Source of the DNA: a bacterium
Lineage (GTDB): Bacteria; JAGOBX01
NCBI GenBank assembly: GCA_029551925.1
Contig: JAKPEO010000121.1
Location: 40,294 to 104,293, forward strand
Direction: 5' to 3'
Length of the DNA: 64,000 bases
In this document: positions 19,390-27,199 of the stretch, in pieces
Layout: each line of letters begins with the position of its first letter
How positions within the stretch are numbered: the first letter of the stretch is position 1
Notes under the pieces: generated by a model
Told to the model about the DNA's origin: nothing
Database searches by the model: none
Seen by the model: only the letters and a program-made list of their open reading frames with translations
Translations under genes and position numbers: made by a program

Positions 19390-20327
19390 TTTATTAATCT
19401 TTTATTGAATTCTTTCACTGAATAAAATCCCATCTTTTTTGAACGATAGGTCATAGCTGCAACTTCTATTATCGACGCTATATTTCTACCTACACGGACC
19501 GGCAAACATAAAGCGCTGACATCAACTCCGAGAAAATTTCGTTTTGTGTCTGTCAAACCAATACGATCGTATTCTTTATTTTTATCCCATTCTTCAATTT
19601 CTATAATTAAATCAATTTTACTCTCATCCTTTACCGCACCTACTCCGAATAATGTCTTGACATTAATGATACCAATTCCTCTAATTTCTATATGATATTT
19701 GATAATCTCCGCCCCTTGCCCTATTAATTCATTATTATTGTTTTTATAAATTTCAACAACATCATCGGCAATTAGAATATGATTCTTTTTAACAAGTTCT
19801 AATGCACATTCGCTTTTACCTATGCCGCTTTTACCTAATAACAAAATTCCTACGCCAAACACTTCGACTAATTCTCCATGTAAAACAATACGCTGGCTCA
19901 TCTTCACTTCTAAAAATGCAATTAATTTTCTTATTATTTCAGATGCTTTAAAAGGCGTCTGTAATAGCGGTGTTTTCGTCTCACGCGCTTTGGCAATCAT
20001 ATAAGCAGATGGTTCGATTTTTCGAGTAATTATCACTGCTGTATTTTCTTTTTCAAAAAATTCGTTTAGCGCTAAATTACATTCCTCTTCTGTTAAATTT
20101 TTTAAATATTCGATTTCTGTCAGGCCTAATACTTGCAAACGATGCAAAGTAAAAAAATTATACCAACCGGCTAATGCTAAACCCGGTCTGCTTATATCTA
20201 ATGATTCTATTAGTTTTTTCAAGCCCTCTCTGCCTTCAATCACAGTAAAATCAAAACTCTTTTCTTTAACTAAATCTTCAACAAAAACATTGTTCTTTTT
20301 TATTACTTGATTTATTGGATAACTCAT
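19365..20327 (-). CDS. hprK: HPr kinase/phosphorylase
   Basis: Phosphorylates and dephosphorylates HPr on its regulatory serine in response to metabolite levels. The Walker A motif GKSGIGKSE lies near residue 155, followed by LIADDVVEIY and the HPrK signature EIRGIGIINVKTLFG. The N-terminal domain (about 1-130) is the usual DRTGG-like fold. It overlaps ptsN by four bases (ATGA). Confidence 0.96.
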   Translation of the reverse strand: MSYPINQVIKKNNVFVEDLVKEKSFDFTVIEGREGLKKLIESLDISRPGLALAGWYNFFTLHRLQVLGLTEIEYLKNLTEEECNLALNEFFEKENTAVIITRKIEPSAYMIAKARETKTPLLQTPFKASEIIRKLIAFLEVKMSQRIVLHGELVEVFGVGILLLGKSGIGKSECALELVKKNHILIADDVVEIYKNNNNELIGQGAEIIKYHIEIRGIGIINVKTLFGVGAVKDESKIDLIIEIEEWDKNKEYDRIGLTDTKRNFLGVDVSALCLPVRVGRNIASIIEVAAMTYRSKKMGFYSVKEFNKRLINWIQGREI

Positions 20328-20797
20328 AAAAATCGTTTGTCCTCGTTTTTCAATATTTCATAAAATTTTTTTGCAGATGTGGCAGACAATAATGAATTTC
20401 TAATAAAATCTTGTTTCAATATTCGCGATATGCGAGCAAGCATATTGATATGTTCGTTAGGTTCGTCTTCCGGCGATATTAATAAAAATATTAATTTTAC
20501 CGGCTCTTCATCAAAACTTTCATAGTCTTCAATGCTTTTTTTGCTTCTGCCTACTGCTAAAATTATTTTATCTGTATGTATAGTTCGACAATGTGGAACG
20601 CCTATGCCTTTACCTATTCCAGTACTGATTATCGCTTCGCGCTCTAAAATAGCTTTTTTTATCTCCTTGACATTAGCAATCAACGAATTTTTTTTCAATA
20701 GTTCCAGTAATTCTGTTATCGCTTCGTTCTTTTTTTCAGCTGCCAAGTTCAAATTAATATTCTCTTTTTGTAATACATCAATTATATTCATAATCAA
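20324..20797 (-). CDS. ptsN: PTS nitrogen-regulatory EIIA (PtsN)
   Basis: A 157-residue EIIA-Ntr/fructose-type domain with the phosphorylatable histidine in GIGVPHCRT and the C-terminal PNEHINMLARISRIL segment. It accepts phosphate from HPr and usually regulates potassium or nitrogen responses. The frame can begin at TTG (20797), with AAGGAG at good distance, or ATG two codons later; the spacing favours the TTG. Confidence 0.93.
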   Translation of the reverse strand: MIMNIIDVLQKENINLNLAAEKKNEAITELLELLKKNSLIANVKEIKKAILEREAIISTGIGKGIGVPHCRTIHTDKIILAVGRSKKSIEDYESFDEEPVKLIFLLISPEDEPNEHINMLARISRILKQDFIRNSLLSATSAKKFYEILKNEDKRFL

Positions 20798-20854
20798 TTA
20801 CAGTTTTCTCCTTTTTTTGAGTTTATTAATTAAATTCATAATTTTAATCAATGA

Positions 20855-21418
20855 CTACATTTCAATTAAACCCAATTTGTTTTTATCGCTTTTTCTATAC
20901 ACTATACTTACTCTGCCAGTATTTATATCATTAAATGCATAAAAATTTAATCTATCGGAAGTTAATATACACACGGCTTCTTCTATTGATATGGGTTTTA
21001 ATAATTCATTTGCTTTTACTAATATTTCATAATCATCAACTTTCAAAATATGCTTTTTTTTAGATTTGCGCTCTTCAGTTTTTAATAATTCTTCCATTGT
21101 CTTTTCTTTGGTCTTTTTCGCTAATGTTTTACTATGCTCTTTCATTAATTCGCGCTCTTTTTTTAATGCCGCTTCTAATTTTTCTATCACTGCATTTAAT
21201 GAATCAGCCATCTGTTCAGTTGTTTCTTTTGCCGTAATAGTTAAATTTTTACCTAATAATACTACTTCCATTGTATTCAAATTTTTTTGACTTGACAATA
21301 TAACTTTTGCTTCAGCAATATTTTCATTATATTTCTGAAGTTTACTTATTTTTTTCTCAATTTTTGACTTGAATTTTTCTGGTACTGTAAAATGTCTGCC
21401 TGTAATTGTAATTTCCAT
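20855..21418 (-). CDS. hpf: Ribosome hibernation promoting factor, long form
   Basis: Binds the decoding centre and dimerises idle ribosomes. Residues 1-100 are the HPF/YfiA core (MEITITGRHF, VILSSQKNLNTMEV). Residues about 130-187 are the C-terminal dimerisation domain with FYAFNDINTGRVSIVYR, giving the long form of 187 residues. A strong AGGAGG ribosome-binding site precedes the ATG. It lies between lptB and ptsN, matching the conserved lptB-rpoN-hpf-ptsN order except that rpoN is missing. Confidence 0.95.
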   Translation of the reverse strand: MEITITGRHFTVPEKFKSKIEKKISKLQKYNENIAEAKVILSSQKNLNTMEVVLLGKNLTITAKETTEQMADSLNAVIEKLEAALKKERELMKEHSKTLAKKTKEKTMEELLKTEERKSKKKHILKVDDYEILVKANELLKPISIEEAVCILTSDRLNFYAFNDINTGRVSIVYRKSDKNKLGLIEM

Positions 21419-21439
21419 AAATAATTCCTCCTAAAAAAT

Positions 21440-22162
21440 TTATAATTTAAAATTATGTCCTAAATATAATTCTTTCGCTTTCTCGCTTGAAACCAATGTT
21501 TTTGCATCGCCTGCAATAAATATTTCGCCATCGCTCATCATATACGCTTTATCTACTATTTCTAATGTCTCTCGAACTTTATGGTCTGTTATCAATACTC
21601 CGATACCTTTGTCTTTTAAATGCAGTACTATATTTTGAATATCATTCACGCGGATTGGATCTACTCCAGCAAATGGCTCGTCCAATAACAAAAATTTCGG
21701 TTTATTAACTAATGCTCGCGCAATTTCTACCCTGCGCCGTTCGCCGCCTGATAATTGATGCCCGTAATTTTTACGAATTTTTTGTAAATTGAACTCTTCT
21801 AATAATCGTTCGCATTCTTCTTTTTTCTGAGTTTTGGATAAACTCTGCATTTCTAATATTGCTTTGATATTTTCTTCGACTGTGAGTTTTCTAAATACAG
21901 ATGCTTCTTGCGGTAAATAACCTATTCCTAACCTTGCTCGTCTATACATCGGCAAATTTGAAATTTCTTGATTATCTAAATATACTTTACCACGTGATGG
22001 CGTGATTAATCCGACTATCATATAAAATGAAGTAGTTTTGCCAGCGCCATTAGGTCCCAATAACCCGACAGTTGCGCCGCATTCTACATCTAAACTGACA
22101 TTTCTTACAACTTCTCGGTTCTTATATATCTTGCACAGATTTTCGCAAAGCAATTTTGTCAT
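21440..22162 (-). CDS. lptB: Lipopolysaccharide export ATPase LptB
   Basis: ATPase of the LptBFG transporter that extracts LPS from the inner membrane for the Lpt bridge. The P-loop is GPNGAGKTT, the Q-loop region is [16 protein letters not shown], the signature LSGGERRR and Walker [13 protein letters not shown]. Its presence implies an LPS-bearing outer membrane. No lptA, lptC, lptF or lptG is adjacent. No clear ribosome-binding site precedes the ATG. Confidence 0.95.
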   Translation of the reverse strand: MTKLLCENLCKIYKNREVVRNVSLDVECGATVGLLGPNGAGKTTSFYMIVGLITPSRGKVYLDNQEISNLPMYRRARLGIGYLPQEASVFRKLTVEENIKAILEMQSLSKTQKKEECERLLEEFNLQKIRKNYGHQLSGGERRRVEIARALVNKPKFLLLDEPFAGVDPIRVNDIQNIVLHLKDKGIGVLITDHKVRETLEIVDKAYMMSDGEIFIAGDAKTLVSSEKAKELYLGHNFKL

Positions 22163-22225
22163 ATAGTTAAATTTTACATCATTTACAATTTAAAATCAAC
22201 AAAATAATTAGAATTTTTATATTTT

Positions 22226-23776
22226 TTATTTTTTCTGGTCTTTTAATTTTTCTAATAAATTTAAACCATTAATAATAGCATATAAATTCGCTTTGCGAGT
22301 GTCATCGTGCAAACTGCGACAAATTATTTTTAAATCTTTATCTAAATCTGTTAATTGTATAATTGTCATTGCCTTTGCCTTTGACCCTAATTCATTATCA
22401 TTTAAAGCAATTTGTTTATAATGCAATAATTTTATATTCTGCTCTAATGTTCTGCGTATCATATAAACTATCGCTTCTATCGGACCCTTCCCTTCACCTA
22501 TACCTTCTATTATTTTTCCATTGTATTCAATAACTATATAATATTTTTCAATTTCATTCGCAACATCAATATCCTCAAATTTTACTAATCTATACGGACC
22601 TTTAATATAAATAAGTTCTTTAAAATAAACATCAAGCATTTCGGATTCTGTCAACTCCCCACGTTCTTCAGCAATTTTTTTCATTATCGGCTGCAAATAT
22701 TGCGCTTCTTCCATACTTATTGGATAACCAGCATTATTGATAATTTCGTAAATTGCCGTTTTTCCTGATTGACTTGTAAACCCGATGAATTCGCCTTCGC
22801 GACCAATTAATTCCGGCTGTATCGGTCTATATGCGCCTTTTTTCATTCCTTTTGTTTTTGCAGCGCCATCTTGATGGATACCGCTGCGATGAGCTAATGC
22901 GTCATCGCCAATCAATGGCATCTTTTCGTATATTGGTATTTCTGCCATTTCTGATACTAATACTGCTGTTTCATAAATCTTTTTCAAATTTAATGGAACT
23001 TCTACGCCTGAATTATATAATGCAATTGCTACTTCATAAATATTAGTATTTCCTGCGCGCTCGCCTAAACCGTTCAAACTGCATTCCAACTGCCGAGCTC
23101 CTAAAAAATAACTTTCGACAGTAGTGGCAGTAGCCATACCTAAATCATTATGGCAATGAACAGATATTATAGCTTTATCTTGAATTTTTTCCGCGACCTT
23201 CTTAACAAGATTTAAAAATTTTCCTGGACGCGAACGTTCTACTGTATTTGGTAAGTTAATCACATTCGCACCTGCTTCTATTACTGCTAAAAATGTTTCT
23301 ATTACGAAATCTATATTGCTTTCACAATCGCCAAAATGTTCAGCGCTGAATTGCACATCTGCATCCTTGCCAAATAGCGATCGCGCAAATTTTACGGCAT
23401 TAACAGCGGTTTTTTGCACTTCTTCTGGCTCTTTTTGCAATACATATTTCATATTAAATTCGCTTAATGCTATAAATGTATGAACGCGCGGTTTTTTAGC
23501 GTATTTTACAGCTTCATATACTTTTTTTATATCGTATTCTATCGCTCGAGCTAATCCGGAAATAACAACATCCTGCGGAGCAATTTTAGCTAAATACTCG
23601 CATGCTGCAAAATCCATATCGCTCGCGCCAGCAAAACCAACTTCAATACCCTGCACGCCTAATTCTATTAATTTATTAAATATTATTTCTTTTTGTTTTA
23701 AATTCCACGGTTTTTTTAACGCTTGATTACCGTCTCTTAATGTGACATCATAAAAAAATGGTTTCTCTGCATTCAT
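22226..23776 (-). CDS. leuA: 2-isopropylmalate synthase (LeuA-type), possibly citramalate synthase
   Basis: A DRE-TIM metallolyase that condenses acetyl-CoA with a 2-oxoacid, the first step of leucine synthesis. The DRE-like start is TLRDGNQAL, the metal histidines lie in ISVHCHNDLGMATA, and NGLGERAGNTNIYEVAIAL is the classic second signature. A LeuA allosteric dimer domain fills about residues 390-510, so feedback inhibition is likely. The pattern also resembles citramalate synthase, which a phylogeny would resolve. It has its own consensus promoter. A LeuC gene is 7 kb away on the other strand; leuB and leuD are not in the window. Confidence 0.82.
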   Translation of the reverse strand: MNAEKPFFYDVTLRDGNQALKKPWNLKQKEIIFNKLIELGVQGIEVGFAGASDMDFAACEYLAKIAPQDVVISGLARAIEYDIKKVYEAVKYAKKPRVHTFIALSEFNMKYVLQKEPEEVQKTAVNAVKFARSLFGKDADVQFSAEHFGDCESNIDFVIETFLAVIEAGANVINLPNTVERSRPGKFLNLVKKVAEKIQDKAIISVHCHNDLGMATATTVESYFLGARQLECSLNGLGERAGNTNIYEVAIALYNSGVEVPLNLKKIYETAVLVSEMAEIPIYEKMPLIGDDALAHRSGIHQDGAAKTKGMKKGAYRPIQPELIGREGEFIGFTSQSGKTAIYEIINNAGYPISMEEAQYLQPIMKKIAEERGELTESEMLDVYFKELIYIKGPYRLVKFEDIDVANEIEKYYIVIEYNGKIIEGIGEGKGPIEAIVYMIRRTLEQNIKLLHYKQIALNDNELGSKAKAMTIIQLTDLDKDLKIICRSLHDDTRKANLYAIINGLNLLEKLKDQKK

Positions 23777-23818
23777 AACTAATCACTATTCCTCGTCATA
23801 TAATTTTTTTTATTTTTT

Positions 23819-23847
23819 ATAATACCACAATAAATTTATCCTGTCAA
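23819..23847 (-). promoter_or_regulatory. Sigma-70-type promoter for leuA
   Basis: On the minus strand TTGACA (23842-23847) and TATTAT (23819-23824) are exactly 17 bases apart, about 43 bases before the leuA ATG. The -35 overlaps a short inverted repeat, GTCAA-N5-TTGAC at 23843-23857, which could be an operator. The remaining gap to 23998 shows nothing I can name. Confidence 0.65.
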
Positions 23848-23998
23848 GAATTTTGACTAAAAAGTTATTGATTTTGTTAATAATGAATGATGTAATATCT
23901 ATTAAATTATTAAAACGAATGCACTGATAAAAATACCTATTAGAAATATCTACGCTCTCGCGCAATTAAAATTATCAGAATGAATTTACTATAATATT

Positions 23999-24766
23999 TT
24001 ACACGCAGCGATTTTCAAGCGAACCGATGCCAGTAATTTCAATTTTTATTCTATCGCCTGATTTAAGCGCGCCTACGCCAAACGGCGTGCCTGTAAGTAT
24101 AACATCGCCGGGCAGTAAAGTCATAATATTAGAAATAAATGCTGTTATTTGAAAAACATTAAATATAAAATTCGCAGTGGTTGAATCTTGTTTAATTTCG
24201 CCATTCAAATAGGTCTTGATAATAACATTATTTAGATCTAATTCAGTTTCTATACAAGGACCTAACGGACAAAAAGTATCAAATGATTTTGCGCGAGTCC
24301 ACTGCCCGTCTTTTTTCTGTAAATCGCGAGCAGTTACATCATTTGCGCAAGTATAACCTAAAATATAATCTTTTGCTTTTCTTTCGTCTATTTTAAAACA
24401 TTTTTTTTTTATTATCACCGCAAGCTCGCCTTCATAATCAACCTGCGCTGACGATTTTGGCAAACGTATTATTTCACCTGCCGCTATTACAGCGCTTGGC
24501 GGTTTCATAAATAACAGTGGTTCTTGCGGCTCCGGCATTTTCAATTCAGCGGCATGATCTTTATAATTCAAACCAACAGCGATAATTTTTGACGGAAGTG
24601 TCGGCGCTAAAATTTTTATTTTTTTGTCAGTTGCAGAAAAATTTTTTTTTGTTTTTGTATATTTTGTGAAAAAATTTCTAAATGTTATTTCTGTTATTTC
24701 GTCATTTTTTAAAATTCCGAATTTATATTCTTTTGAGTTGTTATAACTAAATCTAATCAATTTCAT
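23999..24766 (-). CDS. Fumarylacetoacetate hydrolase-family protein
   Basis: A 255-residue FAH-fold enzyme with family motifs VGLNYKDHAAE, the metal-binding glutamates in DYEGELAVII, GYTCANDVTARDLQ, and GDVILTGTPFGVG near the end. Family members hydrolyse or decarboxylate acylpyruvates and beta-keto acids; the substrate here is unknown. It closes the minus-strand glycan cluster and follows the methyltransferase gene by six bases. Confidence 0.88.
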   Translation of the reverse strand: MKLIRFSYNNSKEYKFGILKNDEITEITFRNFFTKYTKTKKNFSATDKKIKILAPTLPSKIIAVGLNYKDHAAELKMPEPQEPLLFMKPPSAVIAAGEIIRLPKSSAQVDYEGELAVIIKKKCFKIDERKAKDYILGYTCANDVTARDLQKKDGQWTRAKSFDTFCPLGPCIETELDLNNVIIKTYLNGEIKQDSTTANFIFNVFQITAFISNIMTLLPGDVILTGTPFGVGALKSGDRIKIEITGIGSLENRCV

Positions 24767-24772
24767 ATTATT

Positions 24773-25570
24773 CTACTTTCTCGCATAAACTAATATCGTA
24801 TCAGCGCAATTAATATCCGATATATTATGTATAAATATTCCGAATTTCGCAAAAATTTTTTTTATTAATACTTTTAATCCTTTACGAGTATAGCCGGGAT
24901 TGCCGTGAGTAATAAAAATAATTTCAAATTCTAATAATTCCAATAAATATCTTATCGAATATTCTGTAAAATGAAATAAATGCTCAATCAATGGCAACGC
25001 TTTATTACCGCGCAATCGCGATAATAATCCATTATAATTCGGTATTTCAATAACTAATAATCCGCCTGCTTTCAATATTCTTTTCAATTCAGTTAATACT
25101 AATTTCGGATTTTCTAAATGCTCTAATGTATGCCACACTGTAATCGCGTCAAAAAAATTATCAGCGAAATTTAAAGGAAAGTCGTTCAATAATTGAACAT
25201 TCAATTTTTTTTTTAGACAATATTCAACTGCAAAATCAGAATATTCTACTCCGTAAACTTCATATTTTTTTTCTTGCGCGCATTCTATAAATATTCCTGG
25301 ACCGCAGCCGAAATCTAATAATTTCGCTGGCGCAGCGCAATATTTTGATATTGCCTCAACCCGCGCTAAATCAGTTTTTTTCTTGACATCATAATATTCA
25401 AACCAATGTTTAAAATAATCTTTTTGCGAATAGAATTGTTTTATCGCCTGTTCATCTGCGCGCGGATAAGTGAATAATACTTTACAATTTAAACATTTCC
25501 GCAAACCTAAATTATTTTTATTTAAAAATATCTGTTTGGCATCAGCAGCGCCGCAAATATAACAGTTCAT
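24773..25570 (-). CDS. SAM-dependent methyltransferase with N-terminal zinc ribbon
   Basis: The N-terminus has a four-cysteine ribbon (CYIC...CLNC), a form often seen in glycan-cluster methyltransferases. The class I methyltransferase core follows with motif I LLDFGCGPGIF near residue 100 and WHTLEHLENP. Such proteins often methylate sugars of O-antigen, consistent with the neighbouring glycosyltransferases. It overlaps gtrA by four bases. Confidence 0.85.
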   Translation of the reverse strand: MNCYICGAADAKQIFLNKNNLGLRKCLNCKVLFTYPRADEQAIKQFYSQKDYFKHWFEYYDVKKKTDLARVEAISKYCAAPAKLLDFGCGPGIFIECAQEKKYEVYGVEYSDFAVEYCLKKKLNVQLLNDFPLNFADNFFDAITVWHTLEHLENPKLVLTELKRILKAGGLLVIEIPNYNGLLSRLRGNKALPLIEHLFHFTEYSIRYLLELLEFEIIFITHGNPGYTRKGLKVLIKKIFAKFGIFIHNISDINCADTILVYARK

Positions 25571-26067
25571 TCTTTTAATTTATGATTAAATACAAGTTTA
25601 TCGTATAAAATATAATTTAAAACCATTGCTATTAGCACGCCGATTATAATATTCAAAACATCGTGAATTCTATAAATATGATTTAATATGCTGAACAAGA
25701 TAGCGCGGACAATCATTCCCGGCACAATTGCTAAATGAAATTTCAGACACTGCCACCATAATAACCTGCCATAATGTTTTTCAATATGCCGCCAAGTCCA
25801 ATTGCGGCTCAAAATAAAATTCACTAATACGGATATTTCTATTGAAAGTATATTTGAAATATCTTTATGAATATATTGAGAATTAACAAAATCTTTGAAT
25901 TCTTGAAAATTCCCAATATTATTAAATCCAAAATGAATAATATATAAAAAAACAAAATATAAATAATAACTTATAAAATTAACAATAAACGATAATCCGC
26001 CGACAATAACAAATTTCGCTAATTTTCGCTTATTGCGATTAATATATCTAATAGAATAAGTTAGCAT
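25567..26067 (-). CDS. GtrA-family membrane protein
   Basis: A 166-residue protein with four predicted membrane helices, beginning FVIVGGLSFIVNF and containing NFILSRNWTWR, both typical of GtrA. GtrA proteins are thought to flip or hold polyprenyl-linked glucose for surface glycan modification. It lies between a GT4 enzyme and the methyltransferase in one apparent operon. Confidence 0.83.
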   Translation of the reverse strand: MLTYSIRYINRNKRKLAKFVIVGGLSFIVNFISYYLYFVFLYIIHFGFNNIGNFQEFKDFVNSQYIHKDISNILSIEISVLVNFILSRNWTWRHIEKHYGRLLWWQCLKFHLAIVPGMIVRAILFSILNHIYRIHDVLNIIIGVLIAMVLNYILYDKLVFNHKLKE

Positions 26068-26106
26068 TATTTAAAAATACTCTCAAAATAAAATAAAATA
26101 ACCAAA

Positions 26107-27189
26107 TTAAAATACAATATTATCAATAAAATTCAAACAATTTTTTTTTAAAGTATCAAATGAAAATATCTCGCTGACTAATATGCTGTATTTTTTCAAT
26201 TCTTCTTCTGCTATCCTGCAATTTTGGATTCTTTTTACATATTCGTCTATATCGTTTAATTTTACTGGTTTTAGCGGATAATTTATTAATTTCAATAAAT
26301 TATTAAATGACGGTATATCTGATAAAATCACTATCTTGCAATAATAAATCGCTTCAATAGCAGTAAAACCGAGCGATTCATAACGCGATGGCAAAATCAC
26401 AATATCTACCGCTTCATAAAATTCCGCAGGATTAGTTAAATATCCGCAAAATTTTATATTTACATTGTTCGGCAGTAAATTTTCAATATGCCTTGTTTTT
26501 TCTATGCCGGCAATAACAAATTCGTATTTATCAGAATCTAATTTTTCTGAAATTTTCAAAAAAATATCCAATCCTTTTTTTATTATATCAGGTCTACCAA
26601 TCCATCCAATAATTTTCTTTTTTCGTGGTTTTTCTAATGTTGCTATTGAATATTCGTAATTTTTTTTGAATAATCCAGCATTGAAAAATATGGTCTTGCT
26701 ATCAGTGTATTTTCTGTAAAGCACTATCGAATAAAAAATCTTGTAATCAAAAAATTTCAATAATATTCCATCAATAAAACAATAATTTTTTTTTTTGATT
26801 TTCAATAAAATCGACATATTTTCAGAATAATAGACATCGTGTATTATCGAAGCAAATATAATTTTAGAATTTGATAGTTTTAGCCAGCCCGCTAAAAAAT
26901 CAGAATAGCAGTCATTAGAAATAATCAAATTTATAGTGTTTTTTTTTATATAATTATTTAACTGCTCAATTGTTTTAAAAAAATATTTTTTTTCAGGATT
27001 AATTTTTAAATAATTTTCAGCGCCTTGCAAAATACACGGCGCAGCTAAAAATATCTTGACATTCATTTCATTAAATATCTCAATCAATCTTTCGAGATAT
27101 AATTCTAATCCGCCTTTTATTTTTTCGGATTTATTAAGCGAACAAATAATCAAAATATGTATATTCTTATGAAATTTCGCTATTGTCAT
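26107..27189 (-). CDS. GT4-like glycosyltransferase
   Basis: A GT-B fold transferase. The C-terminal Rossmann half shows the donor-binding pattern GWIGRPDIIKKGLDIF, FVIAGIEKT and ILPSRYESLGFTAIEAIYY, where the acidic E-X7-E motif lies. The N-terminal half is less typical. I start at this ATG because it clears the stop of the upstream gene. The frame also allows a start at 27225, which would overlap that gene by 26 bases. It probably adds a sugar to an envelope glycan. Confidence 0.82.
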   Translation of the reverse strand: MTIAKFHKNIHILIICSLNKSEKIKGGLELYLERLIEIFNEMNVKIFLAAPCILQGAENYLKINPEKKYFFKTIEQLNNYIKKNTINLIISNDCYSDFLAGWLKLSNSKIIFASIIHDVYYSENMSILLKIKKKNYCFIDGILLKFFDYKIFYSIVLYRKYTDSKTIFFNAGLFKKNYEYSIATLEKPRKKKIIGWIGRPDIIKKGLDIFLKISEKLDSDKYEFVIAGIEKTRHIENLLPNNVNIKFCGYLTNPAEFYEAVDIVILPSRYESLGFTAIEAIYYCKIVILSDIPSFNNLLKLINYPLKPVKLNDIDEYVKRIQNCRIAEEELKKYSILVSEIFSFDTLKKNCLNFIDNIVF

Positions 27190-27199
27190 ATTTTTTATA

